Shown piece after piece: positions 55,258 to 63,864 of a DNA stretch of 64,000 bases (its first letter is position 1; the number at the start of each line of letters is the position of its first letter). The notes under the pieces are model-generated. The model worked only from the letters and a program-made list of their open reading frames with translations. It was not told where the DNA came from and made no database searches. The stretch is from contig JBFXEJ010000001.1 of NCBI GenBank assembly GCA_050180235.1, forward strand, positions 1 through 64,000. Reading direction: 5' to 3'. Made by a program: the position numbers and the translations under genes. Origin of the DNA: JAABRU01 sp050180235. GTDB lineage: Bacteria; Desulfobacterota; Desulfobacteria; Desulfobacterales; Desulfococcaceae.

Positions 55258-56190
55258 ATGACCGCATCAAACTGGTTTGACGACATGCCTGTAATTGGCG
55301 CACTGCCCCCGGAAAAAGCCGCGCAGAAACTCCGGGAACTGGATGAACCCGAACTGGCAGACAGACTTGAACAGAAACAAAACTTCAAAAGTCCCGGACA
55401 CCAAACCTTTGGGAAAAAATGGTGGTGGCCTTTTCAGGACAAACCCTGGCAGCACACGGCTCATGCGTTCGGTCATATTGCTCCGGCAGAACCCGGAAAC
55501 CAGATGCTGCCCATTCATCATGCCGGGAATATCAAAGCACAGGAAAACCTGAAAAACGCGCAGATCAAAATCACTCTGGACTGTCTTCGGGTGGCGGGAT
55601 ATCCGGGAAGAGGCACTCATCATGTTCTGTTTGATTTCTACGCGCAGAATCAGATTACAGGAAAAAATGTGGAGCATCTGCATTTCAATGCCACATACCG
55701 GGCAAGGGAAGGGGAACGTGCCGCAATTCTGGGGTATCCGGTTTTTCTCGGTCTGAACGTGGGAGCGGAAGGCGTGATGTTCAAATGCTATACCGTGAAT
55801 GTGAAAAACGAATCTGATGAGGTATTGCTGAAATTTCTGGATTCGGATGTGTTCAAAGCCGGTCTTAAACTGGCAAAAACCGCACAGCCCGCGATTGCGC
55901 CCCTTTCGGAAATGGCTCTTGGCCTGACACGGAGCATTGCGGAACGGAATAAAAATGCACCTGTTCAGAATTTCTGCATGGGACTGGATTTTTCCGCCAT
56001 TCCCACACACGCTCGCCTGGCCGAAGGTTCCTATATCGCGGTTCAGATTCCTGAATCTCTGCAAACCATGTGGGACTGGCAGGATTGGGTGTATCATCCC
56101 GGCAACGGGCAGATTGTGAACAAAGCAGAACCCGAAAAACTGATTCCCCATAATTATCTGGTCTTCAGCGTAAGCCGGTATGAGGGATAA
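55258..56190 (+). CDS. Conserved-looking protein of unknown function
   Basis: A 310-residue soluble protein with no signal peptide or membrane helix. It opens with an acidic helical region (EKAAQKLRELDEPELADRL), then a Trp-rich WWWPFQ stretch. A central beta-rich domain follows (IKITLDCLRVAGYPGRGTHH; FDFYAQNQ; LGYPVFLGLNVGAEG), with a C-terminal segment ending LIPHNYLVFSVSRYEG. No catalytic motif is recognised. It follows AGGAG at 7 nt. It is the first complete gene after the CHAT-STAND and TA genes and is followed directly by a broken HNH gene. It might be an effector or target of a conflict system, but this is only context. Confidence 0.6.
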   Translation: MTASNWFDDMPVIGALPPEKAAQKLRELDEPELADRLEQKQNFKSPGHQTFGKKWWWPFQDKPWQHTAHAFGHIAPAEPGNQMLPIHHAGNIKAQENLKNAQIKITLDCLRVAGYPGRGTHHVLFDFYAQNQITGKNVEHLHFNATYRAREGERAAILGYPVFLGLNVGAEGVMFKCYTVNVKNESDEVLLKFLDSDVFKAGLKLAKTAQPAIAPLSEMALGLTRSIAERNKNAPVQNFCMGLDFSAIPTHARLAEGSYIAVQIPESLQTMWDWQDWVYHPGNGQIVNKAEPEKLIPHNYLVFSVSRYEG

Positions 56191-56578
56191 ACCAACAATG
56201 AAAAGGGAGCGGAGCTTCGTCAGTTTGTAAGAAAAAGAGCCGGTAATCGCTGCGAATACTGCCTGATTCCGGAAGAGATTTCTTTCGCTGCTTTTGAATT
56301 TGACCATATTATACCAATTCTCCATTGAATTGATACAATATTTATTGTCAGTTTTTCCCCGGTTCCGCGTGTGCAAAAAACCGCTCCGCTCAATTTTTGC
56401 ACTCCTCCGGATTGTGTGCAAAAAACCGCTCTGCTCAATTTTTGCACTCCTCCGGATTGTGTGCAAAAAACCGCTCCGCTTAATTTTTGCCCTCCTCCGG
56501 ATTGTATAAAACCAATGGCGAACCGGTATTATTGCCGTAAAACACGGCGGGCTGAGTGAAGAAAACAATCGCATTTTT
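56191..56578 (+). pseudogene. HNH endonuclease split by a family C element
   Basis: Before the element the frame reads LRQFVRKRAGNRCEYC and then FEFDHI (to 56311); after it, IAVKHGGLSEENNRIF (from 56529). Joined through the TTA duplication the sequence becomes FDHIIAVKHGG, the core of HNH nucleases. The start codon is not visible in frame (a TAA at 56188-56190 precedes) and the C-terminal part is lost after NRIF, where a CCCTCTCAAGAGGGG repeat begins. The gene is therefore triply damaged. Confidence 0.8.
56312..56528 (+). mobile_element. MITE family C, copy 7 (TTA duplication), with triple 45-bp unit
   Basis: 217 bp from TACCAATTCTCCATTG to GAACCGGTA, flanked by TTA (56309-56311 and 56529-56531). 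Its core has three tandem copies (starting about 56371, 56416 and 56461) of the GTGCAAAAAACCGCTCC unit, which explains its length. Confidence 0.85.
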
Positions 56579-56651
56579 ATTCCCTCTCAAGAGGGGATTG
56601 CTTCACTAACCCGACCTGTGATAATTTGTTTGATGGAGACAACACACATTT

Positions 56652-57584
56652 ATGGATAAACAGATATTCAGATCCAACTGTCTGCTGGTGCTGACAGCAT
56701 TCATATGGGGACTGGCTTTTGTGGCCCAGCGCGCGGGCATGGAACATGTCGGCCCTTTCACTTACAATGGAATCCGTTTCGCGCTGGGCAGTCTTTCCCT
56801 GATGCCCCTGCTTTTCATTATCCGCAGGCAGGAAAAAAAATACAGTTTCAGTCTTCCTGATACCAAAAGTGTTTTTCTCAGCGGACTGATGCTCGGACTT
56901 TTGCTGTTCACAGCAGCATCCCTGCAGCAGGTGGGAATGGTCTACACAACAGCAGGCAACGCTGGTTTTATCACCGGCCTGTATGTGGTGCTGGTTCCCA
57001 TACTCGGCCTGTTCTGGAAGCAGCGTCCGGATTCCGGCACATGGATTGGTGCGGGACTGTCCGCTGTGGGACTGTATTTTCTCAGTGTCACTGACAGTTT
57101 CACCATTGCTTTCGGAGATCTGCTGGAACTTGGGGGCGCAGTTTTCTGGGCAGGCCATGTGCTGCTGATAGCCTGGCTTTCACCCAAAATCAATCCCATC
57201 AAACTGTCTTTTGTCCAGTTTGTGATATGCTCGGTTCTGAGTCTGATTACAGCCTTTATATTTGAAGAAATAAAACTGCAGGGAATTCTGGATGCCGCAG
57301 TTCCCATTCTCTACGGCGGATTCTGCTCGGTCGGCATTGCCTACACCCTGCAGGTTGTGGCACAGAAATATGCAAAACCTTCACATGCAGCCATTATTCT
57401 GAGCATGGAATCCCCGTTTGCTGCGCTGGGCGGATGGATTATATTAAATGAAATCCTTACACGCAGATCCTTTTTCGGATGTGCGCTTATGATGGCCGGA
57501 ATGCTGATTTCCCAGCTTTGGCCTTATGTATCCCGTTCATTTTCCCGGAAATCCGAATCAATTTTTCAGGATAATTCAAATTGA
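56652..57584 (+). CDS. EamA/DMT-family inner-membrane transporter
   Basis: A 310-residue protein with about ten hydrophobic helices and two EamA repeats (residues about 8-140 and 150-290). Typical motifs are AFIWGLAFVAQRAG at the start and AAIILSMESPFAALGGWIIL in the second repeat. The family exports amino acids or other metabolites; the substrate cannot be told. It is monocistronic, with normal length. Confidence 0.85.
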   Translation: MDKQIFRSNCLLVLTAFIWGLAFVAQRAGMEHVGPFTYNGIRFALGSLSLMPLLFIIRRQEKKYSFSLPDTKSVFLSGLMLGLLLFTAASLQQVGMVYTTAGNAGFITGLYVVLVPILGLFWKQRPDSGTWIGAGLSAVGLYFLSVTDSFTIAFGDLLELGGAVFWAGHVLLIAWLSPKINPIKLSFVQFVICSVLSLITAFIFEEIKLQGILDAAVPILYGGFCSVGIAYTLQVVAQKYAKPSHAAIILSMESPFAALGGWIILNEILTRRSFFGCALMMAGMLISQLWPYVSRSFSRKSESIFQDNSN

Positions 57585-57655
57585 TAAATCAATATGTTAC
57601 ATGGTCAGAATTTGAGACTGTTTTTAAGCAGCTGATATTGCAAAGCAGGTTTAAT

Positions 57656-57745
57656 ACCAATTCGCTGTTGGAATATCGTCAGTTTTTCAAAATTTCCGCG
57701 TGTGCAAAAAACCGCTCCGCTTAATTTTTGCACTCCTCCGGATCA
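57656..57745 (+). mobile_element. MITE family C, partial (right end not recognised)
   Basis: Starts TACCAATTCGCTGTTGG after TAA and contains one GTGCAAAAAACCGCTCC unit, then an AGATTTGACAA ... TTGTCAAATCT hairpin (57769-57797). No GGTA end is found before mutS. The 248-bp spacer 57585-57832 holds nothing else. Confidence 0.55.
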
Positions 57746-57832
57746 GACTGAAACCGGGGGAGGACAGATTTGACAATTTTTGAAAACTTGTCAAATCTTA
57801 TAAGATACAACGCTCAAACGGATTAATACCAA

Positions 57833-60451
57833 ATGACAGACAACTCAACTCCCATGATTCGCCAGTATATGGCTGTGAAAAAGCAGTATCCTGACGCGCT
57901 GCTTTTTTACCGCATGGGCGATTTTTATGAAATGTTTTTTGAAGATGCCAAAGTTGCATCCCGCATTCTGGAAATCACCCTGACCTCGCGCAACAAAAAT
58001 GAGGACAAGGCCATTCCCATGTGCGGAGTTCCCTACCGGGCTGTGCAGGGTTATATTGCCAAAATCATTGCAAAAGGCATGAAGGTTGCCATCTGCGATC
58101 AGGTGGAAGATGCCGCGGTTGCCAAAGGTCTGGTGAAACGGGAAGTGGTTCGGGTTATCACGCCCGGCATGATTATTGAAAACGAATTTCTGGACGCGAA
58201 AACAGAAAATTACATCCTTGCCATAACAAAAATTCGGAACAGTTTCGGGCTTGCCTGTCTGGATATTTCCACAGGAACCTTCCGGGTCTGCGAATCGGAA
58301 AATGCAGACAATGTGAAAGATGAAATTCTGCGCATTTCCCCCAGTGAAGTATTGGTTCCGGATTCTTTTCACCATGATCCGGACTGCTCCGCGATTGCGG
58401 ACAGCATTTCCGGAAAAGCCGTAACCTACCTTGCAGACAGATATTTTGATTATGCAGATGCAAGGGAAAGGCTGATTGCACAGTTCAAAACCCTTTCTCT
58501 GGAAGGTTTTGGATGTGAACATCTCAAAGCAGGAACCGGCGCGGCCGGTGCTGTGCTGTATTATGTGACTGAAACACAGAAACAGAAGATTGATCATCTG
58601 CGAGGACTGGAAACTTATCATATCCATCAGTATCTTGCTGTGGATGAGGCCAGTTGCCTGAATCTGGAAATCATGCAGAATCTCAGAAACGGAAACCGGC
58701 TGGGTACGCTGCTGGATGTGATGGATCAGACTGTAACATCAATGGGCGGCAGACGCTTTCGGCACTGGCTGCGCTATCCGCTGCTCAATGCCGGGGAAAT
58801 CCAAACCCGTCTGGACGCTGTGCAGGAAGCATTTGAAAATATGGGAATCTGCCGGGAAGTAAGGGAATTTCTCGGATCTGTGTATGATCTGGAACGTCTG
58901 GGAACCCGGATTCTCATGGGACATGCCAGTGCGCGGGATATGATTGCTTTGAAAAAATCCCTTTTCACTTTGCCGGAAATTGCCAATGCAGTTTCCTCTT
59001 TCAAAAATCCTTTGTACGCGTGGACAGAAGATCTGGTTCCTCTGCGTCAACTGGCTGATCTGATAGAAAAAACTATCCGTGAGGATGCGCCTCCAACCAT
59101 CACTGAGGGCGGAATCATCAAAACCGGGTACAATTCCGAACTGGATGAACTGATTCAAATCAGCAAAGACGGCAAAGGATGGCTGGCGCGATTGGAAGCA
59201 CAGGAAAGAAGAGCAACCGGAATCGCATCTATTAAAGTCAGATATAACAAAGTGTTCGGTTATTATCTTGAAATTCCCAGAACCTATTCGGAAAAAGTTC
59301 CCGCGAATTATATCCGGAAACAGACATTGGTAAACGCAGAGCGGTATATAACCGATGAACTGAAAAAATTTGAAAGCAAGGTTCTCCATGCTGAAGATCG
59401 CAGAATCGCGCTGGAGTATGAAATTTTCAATGAAATCCGGGAGGCAGTGCGAAAAGAACATCCCCGTATCCATGCCGCAGCCCTGTTCATTGCCCGGCTA
59501 GACTGCCTGCTGAATCTGGCCCATATCGCGGAGCAGAACAATTACTGCCGCCCGGAAATCCGTACCGATGGGGAACTGCGCATTGAAGAGGGCAGGCATC
59601 CGGTGATTGAAAAAATGATTACCGCAGAAAGATTTTTTCCCAATACGCTGCACATGGACAGCAGCGAACATCAGGTGCTAATCATCACCGGCCCCAATAT
59701 GGCAGGCAAATCCACAGTGTTACGACAGGCGGCTCTGCTGACCATTATGGCACAGGCAGGCTCCTTTGTTCCTGCTGCAAAAGCTGGCATCAGTCTCACA
59801 GACCGGATTTTCACCCGTGTGGGCGCGCTGGACAATCTTTCCCAGGGACAAAGCACTTTTATGGTGGAAATGCAGGAAACCGCCAATATTCTCAACAACG
59901 CGACTCCTGACAGCCTTGTGATTCTGGATGAAATCGGCAGAGGAACCAGCACCTTTGACGGCATGAGCATTGCCTGGGCAGTCGCTGAATATCTCCATGA
60001 TCTCAAAGGCAAAGGAGTCAAAACCCTGTTTGCCACACATTACCATGAACTCACGGAACTGGCGCGTGAAAAAAAACGTGTCAAAAATTACAATATCGCG
60101 GTAAAAGAAATAAATGATGAGATTATCTTTCTGCGAAAACTGGTGGAAGGCGGCACAAACCGGAGTTACGGCATTCAGGTTGCACGTCTGGCCGGGATTC
60201 CGGACAGAGTGATAGATCGTGCCAAAAAGATTCTGGCAAAAATTGAAAGCAAAACAAACGGTGTGACAAAAACCCCATCCGGAATCCGTGAGGAAAAAGA
60301 GAGTTTCGGAAAAACCCGGATGCAGATGGATCTCTTCAACCCGGAACAGTATCTCACAGAAGAAATTGGAAAACTTGACATTTCCAATCTGAAACCGGTG
60401 GAAGCCCTGAATCTTCTTCACAGATTGCAGGAAAAAATAAGGTCAAATTAA
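57833..60451 (+). CDS. mutS: DNA mismatch repair ATPase MutS
   Basis: An 872-residue protein of normal length. The N-terminal mismatch-binding domain has the conserved FYRMGDFYEMFFEDA (Phe-x-Glu motif). The core and clamp follow, then the ABC ATPase with Walker A GPNMAGKST (K626), LVILDEIGRGTSTFDG and the signature NLSQGQSTF, and a C-terminal dimerisation tail. MutS recognises base mismatches and small loops in new DNA. The ATG at 57833 has no clear ribosome-binding site (AACGGATTAATACCAA), but it fits the family start. No mutL is nearby. Confidence 0.95.
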   Translation: MTDNSTPMIRQYMAVKKQYPDALLFYRMGDFYEMFFEDAKVASRILEITLTSRNKNEDKAIPMCGVPYRAVQGYIAKIIAKGMKVAICDQVEDAAVAKGLVKREVVRVITPGMIIENEFLDAKTENYILAITKIRNSFGLACLDISTGTFRVCESENADNVKDEILRISPSEVLVPDSFHHDPDCSAIADSISGKAVTYLADRYFDYADARERLIAQFKTLSLEGFGCEHLKAGTGAAGAVLYYVTETQKQKIDHLRGLETYHIHQYLAVDEASCLNLEIMQNLRNGNRLGTLLDVMDQTVTSMGGRRFRHWLRYPLLNAGEIQTRLDAVQEAFENMGICREVREFLGSVYDLERLGTRILMGHASARDMIALKKSLFTLPEIANAVSSFKNPLYAWTEDLVPLRQLADLIEKTIREDAPPTITEGGIIKTGYNSELDELIQISKDGKGWLARLEAQERRATGIASIKVRYNKVFGYYLEIPRTYSEKVPANYIRKQTLVNAERYITDELKKFESKVLHAEDRRIALEYEIFNEIREAVRKEHPRIHAAALFIARLDCLLNLAHIAEQNNYCRPEIRTDGELRIEEGRHPVIEKMITAERFFPNTLHMDSSEHQVLIITGPNMAGKSTVLRQAALLTIMAQAGSFVPAAKAGISLTDRIFTRVGALDNLSQGQSTFMVEMQETANILNNATPDSLVILDEIGRGTSTFDGMSIAWAVAEYLHDLKGKGVKTLFATHYHELTELAREKKRVKNYNIAVKEINDEIIFLRKLVEGGTNRSYGIQVARLAGIPDRVIDRAKKILAKIESKTNGVTKTPSGIREEKESFGKTRMQMDLFNPEQYLTEEIGKLDISNLKPVEALNLLHRLQEKIRSN

Positions 60452-60494
60452 ACGAATAATTCCGGAAACTGAATGAACATTCAAAATATTATCA

Positions 60495-60716
60495 ATGCAA
60501 TACAGAACAGATAAACCATATCCAATCTGTCTGATTTATGGCTGTACCGAAAGCGGAAGGCACGTTCACAGCGTATGGGCTTATAATGCAGAAAAACAGA
60601 AAGATGTTCTGATTACTGTTTATGCTCCTGATCCGGGACGATGGATTGACTGGAAAAAAAGGAAAAAGATAGGAAAGATATGGATGAAAAATGTGCAGTT
60701 TGCGGCGGGCAACTGA
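60495..60716 (+). CDS. DUF4258 protein (MqsR-like toxin), 5'-shortened
   Basis: A 73-residue frame: TDKPYPICLIYGCTESGRH, then HSVWAYNAEKQKDVLITVY and APDPGRWIDW, the core of DUF4258/MqsR-like proteins. These normally start about 25-40 residues earlier with a helix around FSxHAxxRM. The sequence just upstream in another frame (MNIQNIINAIQNR, 60474-60512) resembles that missing region (IxxAIxNxEII), so a small deletion or frameshift has probably cut the gene. It overlaps the YgiT-like gene by 37 nt. Confidence 0.6.
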   Translation: MQYRTDKPYPICLIYGCTESGRHVHSVWAYNAEKQKDVLITVYAPDPGRWIDWKKRKKIGKIWMKNVQFAAGN

Positions 60717-60919
60717 TTGAAAAGAAAGTTGAGAAACTTCTGCGGGGCGGAAAAAACATGGCTTGTTTAAATGTTATGGCCCAAGTATGCCTTCACTGCG
60801 GAGAACGTTTTTATACTCCTGAAATTATTGAGCAGTTTGAAAAAATAGAATCCGCACTTGAACGGGAAGAAACCCGGAATTTTCAGATGACAGGTCATGC
60901 GTTCCAAGTTGCATTTTGA
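60680..60919 (+). CDS. YgiT-type zinc-finger protein (antitoxin part)
   Basis: A 79-residue protein with two CxxC pairs (CAVCGG at the start and CLHCGERFY in the middle), the zinc-binding N-terminal domain of MqsA/YgiT antitoxins. The DNA-binding helix-turn-helix domain of full MqsA is absent, as in many DUF4258-linked members. It starts inside the DUF4258 gene, so the two form a TA pair whose toxin is damaged. Confidence 0.75.
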   Translation: MDEKCAVCGGQLIEKKVEKLLRGGKNMACLNVMAQVCLHCGERFYTPEIIEQFEKIESALEREETRNFQMTGHAFQVAF

Positions 60920-60960
60920 TTTTGCCGATAACATAATAACAGCTAAACAATGCGGTGGTT

Positions 60961-61131
60961 ATGACGTTAGACAATTACCATGCCAAAATAGAATATGACG
61001 CTGAAATTGATATGTTCAGAGGGGAAATACTCGGACTTAACGGCGGAGCAGATTTTTATGGCCGTACTCCTGATGAACTCCGTGCAGAGTTCCGAAATTC
61101 TTTGAAAGTGTTCCTTGAAGTCTGTAAGTAG
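60961..61131 (+). pseudogene. HicB-like antitoxin, C-terminally truncated
   Basis: A 56-residue frame (NYHAKIEYDAEIDMFRGEIL; FYGRTPDELRAEF; SLKVFLEVCK) matching the HicB N-terminal fold. Family members go on for at least 40-50 residues with a ribbon-helix-helix tail. Here TAG at 61129-61131 ends the frame and a family C element starts 10 nt later. No HicA gene is near. Confidence 0.55.
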
Positions 61132-61141
61132 AAAGGCATTA

Positions 61142-61235
61142 TACCAATTCGCCATTGATTTGATACAATCTGTACCTGTGCAAGATTTGACAACTTTCCA
61201 AAAGTTGTCAAATCTTGCAGATGACTGAACTGGTA
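61142..61235 (+). mobile_element. MITE family C, copy 8 (short)
   Basis: 94 bp from TACCAATTCGCCATTG to GAACTGGTA, flanked by TTA on the left and TTT on the right. The core is a near-perfect hairpin, CAAGATTTGACAACTTT with its complement (about 61180-61218). It lies in the 343-bp spacer 61132-61474. Confidence 0.7.
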
Positions 61236-61282
61236 TTTTCATTTTCACAAATAGCATAAGAAAATATTTTTGGGGATTACTG

Positions 61283-61352
61283 TAGGTTGGGTTAAGGAAC
61301 GAAACCCAACAAAATTAAAGTGTTGGGTTTCACTGCGTTCAACCCAGCCTAC
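61283..61352 (+). repeat. GTAGGTTGGGTT / AACCCAGCCTAC palindrome
   Basis: 70 bp with arms GTAGGTTGGGTTAAGGAACG and the inverted CGTTCAACCCAGCCTAC, with CCCAACA/TGTTGGG inside. It is a widespread small palindromic element; no gene is seen around it. Confidence 0.7.
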
Positions 61353-61474
61353 CCTAAAATAATTATCTTAAAAGCTATATAAGCAACTATTCAGGCTGAT
61401 TGCGCCTGAAAGCATAACCGCATGGCTTATTGTTATGCAGTATGATTTCAGAATATCAGAGGAACTTTATCCTT

Positions 61475-63733
61475 ATGCAAACACATATCAGACAAAAACT
61501 GTTCGGACATATTGATTTTCACAGCCTTGATCAAAATCCTGATTTTAAAGAAGACAGCGTGAGAGAAGTCATTATTCTTCCCATTATCAGGGAACTGGGC
61601 TATCAGGAGAGCGATATTGTCCGGAGCAAAACCCTAAAACATCCCTTTCTGAAAGTCGGCAGCAATAAAAAACTGCCCATCCGGCTTATACCGGATTATT
61701 GCCTCAAAGTTGCCAATAATTTTGCCTGGGTTCTGGATGCCAAATCTCCGGGACAGCAAATCAATGATAATGACCATATTGAACAGGTTTACAGCTATGC
61801 CGCGCATCCTGAAATCCGCAGCACGTATTTTGCCTTATGCAACGGTCTTGAATTTATTTTATACCGCAGAGATGCAGGCAATGAACCGGTGCTGCATTTC
61901 GCACTTGATGAGGTGGATTATCACTGGGAAAAACTCAGGATGTTTCTGTCTCCGGACAGCTTTCAGATTGGAAAACATTTCACTTACGGCACTGTAACCG
62001 GCACTGCCGGGGTATCAGGAGAATTTGACTACCAGAACCGTCCTCTGCCTGAAGAAATTCCGGTGAAAAAAAGAGCTGCAAGACGGCATTTCGGGGTTCA
62101 TGGATATTTTACCAGACAAAGCTGGAATGTGGTTGCCGATTATATCAAAAATTACACAAAACCCGGTGATCTGGTGCTTGATCCTTTTGGCGGAAGCGGA
62201 GTAACCGCTATTGAAGCAATGATGAACAGCCGCAGAGCCATCAGCATTGATTTAAATCCAATGGCTGTGTTTATTGTGCAGGCTTTGACTGCGCCGGTTA
62301 AACCAAATGAGATGGATGAGGCATTTGAACGGGTCAAAACAGAATATCAGAAAAAAGAACCCGGCAGCGATGCGGAAATTGCCAAAGCCCTGCAAAAATA
62401 TTGGTATCCCAGGGGAATCGCACTGCCGCAAGGCTCTGATGTGGAAACGGTTGAGCAGCTTTTCAGTCCCAAACAGTTGGCACAGCTTGCTTTTCTCAAA
62501 TCTCTCATTTTGAAAGAAAAAAATGAGAATATCCGAAAATCTTTATTTCTTATGTTTTCAGGGCTTTTAACAAAATCAAATTTAACATATCATATTTCTT
62601 CCTATGTCAGAAAAGAGGGGGGAGGGGATGCAGCAGCATTCAGATACTATCGTTACAGACTTGCACCGAATCCCACTGATATTGATATCATCAAGTACTT
62701 TGAATTGAGATACAAAAAAGTCTGTGATGCCAAGAAAGAAATGGCATATTTCATCAACGAAAATACCATCAGCAATATTCAGATTATCAAAGGCACTGCC
62801 ACTGATCTCAGACAGATTCCCAAAGAAAGCGTGGATTATATCTACACAGACCCGCCATATGGCAAAAAAATCCCCTATCTTGATTTATCAGTAATGTGGA
62901 ACGCATGGCTTGGCCTTGATGTAAGCAGTCAGGATTATGAACTTGAGGCAATAGAAGGCGGCGAACATCAGAAAAGCAAAGAGGAATACAACAGACTGAT
63001 TGCACAAAGCATCCGTGAAATGTACCGTGTCCTGAAATTTGACCGGTGGATGTCATTTGTGTTTGCGCACAAAGATCCGGAATTTTGGCATCTGATTGTG
63101 GAAACTGCTGAAAGCTGCGGATTTGAATATTTTGGAGCAGTTCCCCAGAAAAACGGGCAGACCAGTTTCAAGAAACGTCAGCATCCTTTTACTGTATTAT
63201 CAGGCCAGTTGATTATCAATTTCCGCAAAGTCCGCAATCCCAAAGCCATTCTGAAAGCCAATTTGGGATCTGACATTGCCCAGATTGTCATGCAGACCAT
63301 TGAAGGCATTGTTGCCAAAAACAATGGAGCAAGTCTTGAACAGATCAATGATGAACTGATTATCAAAGGTTTGGAACTGGGTTTTCTGGATCTGCTGAAA
63401 AAAGAATATTCGGATCTGACCAGACTGCTGCTGGATAATTTTGATTACAGCAAAGAAACACAGCAGTTTACCATTCGGGAAAACAGCCGGTTTCAGACCC
63501 ATCTTGATGTGAAGCTCCGCATCCGCTATTATCTGATCAGTTATCTGAGAAGAGCAGAACGTGAAAACCGCCATCCCTGCTTTGATGAAATCATATTGTA
63601 TATCATGCCCCTTCTCAAAAACGGAATTACGCCTGAAAATCAGACCATTCTGAGCGTGCTGGAAGACATTGGGGACCGCGCGGGACAGGATGAATGGAAA
63701 CTGAAACAAAAAGGCCAGCACGGGCTTTTTTAG
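61475..63733 (+). CDS. Nuclease-DNA methyltransferase fusion
   Basis: A 752-residue protein. Residues 1-170 resemble the HsdR-type N-terminal nuclease (LIPDYCLKVANNFAWVLDAKSPGQ, giving D and DAK of PD-(D/E)XK). A DNA methylase follows: the SAM loop VLDPFGGSGVTAIEAM near residue 235 comes first and the catalytic DPPYG at D459 later, with KRQHPFTVLSGQ near 570 and a helical tail. Together this suggests a one-chain restriction-modification enzyme. The ATG at 61475 was chosen because GAGGAA lies upstream and it fits the nuclease start; longer frames (61430, 61442) have no ribosome-binding site. It stands alone. Confidence 0.75.
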   Translation: MQTHIRQKLFGHIDFHSLDQNPDFKEDSVREVIILPIIRELGYQESDIVRSKTLKHPFLKVGSNKKLPIRLIPDYCLKVANNFAWVLDAKSPGQQINDNDHIEQVYSYAAHPEIRSTYFALCNGLEFILYRRDAGNEPVLHFALDEVDYHWEKLRMFLSPDSFQIGKHFTYGTVTGTAGVSGEFDYQNRPLPEEIPVKKRAARRHFGVHGYFTRQSWNVVADYIKNYTKPGDLVLDPFGGSGVTAIEAMMNSRRAISIDLNPMAVFIVQALTAPVKPNEMDEAFERVKTEYQKKEPGSDAEIAKALQKYWYPRGIALPQGSDVETVEQLFSPKQLAQLAFLKSLILKEKNENIRKSLFLMFSGLLTKSNLTYHISSYVRKEGGGDAAAFRYYRYRLAPNPTDIDIIKYFELRYKKVCDAKKEMAYFINENTISNIQIIKGTATDLRQIPKESVDYIYTDPPYGKKIPYLDLSVMWNAWLGLDVSSQDYELEAIEGGEHQKSKEEYNRLIAQSIREMYRVLKFDRWMSFVFAHKDPEFWHLIVETAESCGFEYFGAVPQKNGQTSFKKRQHPFTVLSGQLIINFRKVRNPKAILKANLGSDIAQIVMQTIEGIVAKNNGASLEQINDELIIKGLELGFLDLLKKEYSDLTRLLLDNFDYSKETQQFTIRENSRFQTHLDVKLRIRYYLISYLRRAERENRHPCFDEIILYIMPLLKNGITPENQTILSVLEDIGDRAGQDEWKLKQKGQHGLF

Positions 63734-63864
63734 GATATGCGCAGGCGTGCAAAAGCTTTTTTTGCCCAACATAACCGGATATAAACGATAATCCGTTTAT
63801 TTTGGTGTTATAAATCAAAGTCAGATGGAAAACAGGGAAATTAAATGAAGATCAGTATATCTAA

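Noticed and set aside
55258..56190. The 310-residue protein as a bacterial gasdermin activated by the CHAT protease.
   Set aside because: Length and context fit loosely, but no gasdermin-like N-terminal pattern or cleavable tail was recognised and two TA genes intervene.
56371..56505. Three regular 45-bp repeats that look like the start of a CRISPR array.
   Set aside because: There are no unique spacers between the units, they lie inside a family C element, and no cas gene is present.
55267..56574. A 435-codon minus-strand frame with repeated RRSAKIKRSGFLHT-like words.
   Set aside because: The repeated words are only the translation of the tripled GTGCAAAAAACC unit, and the rest is antisense to the 310-residue gene.
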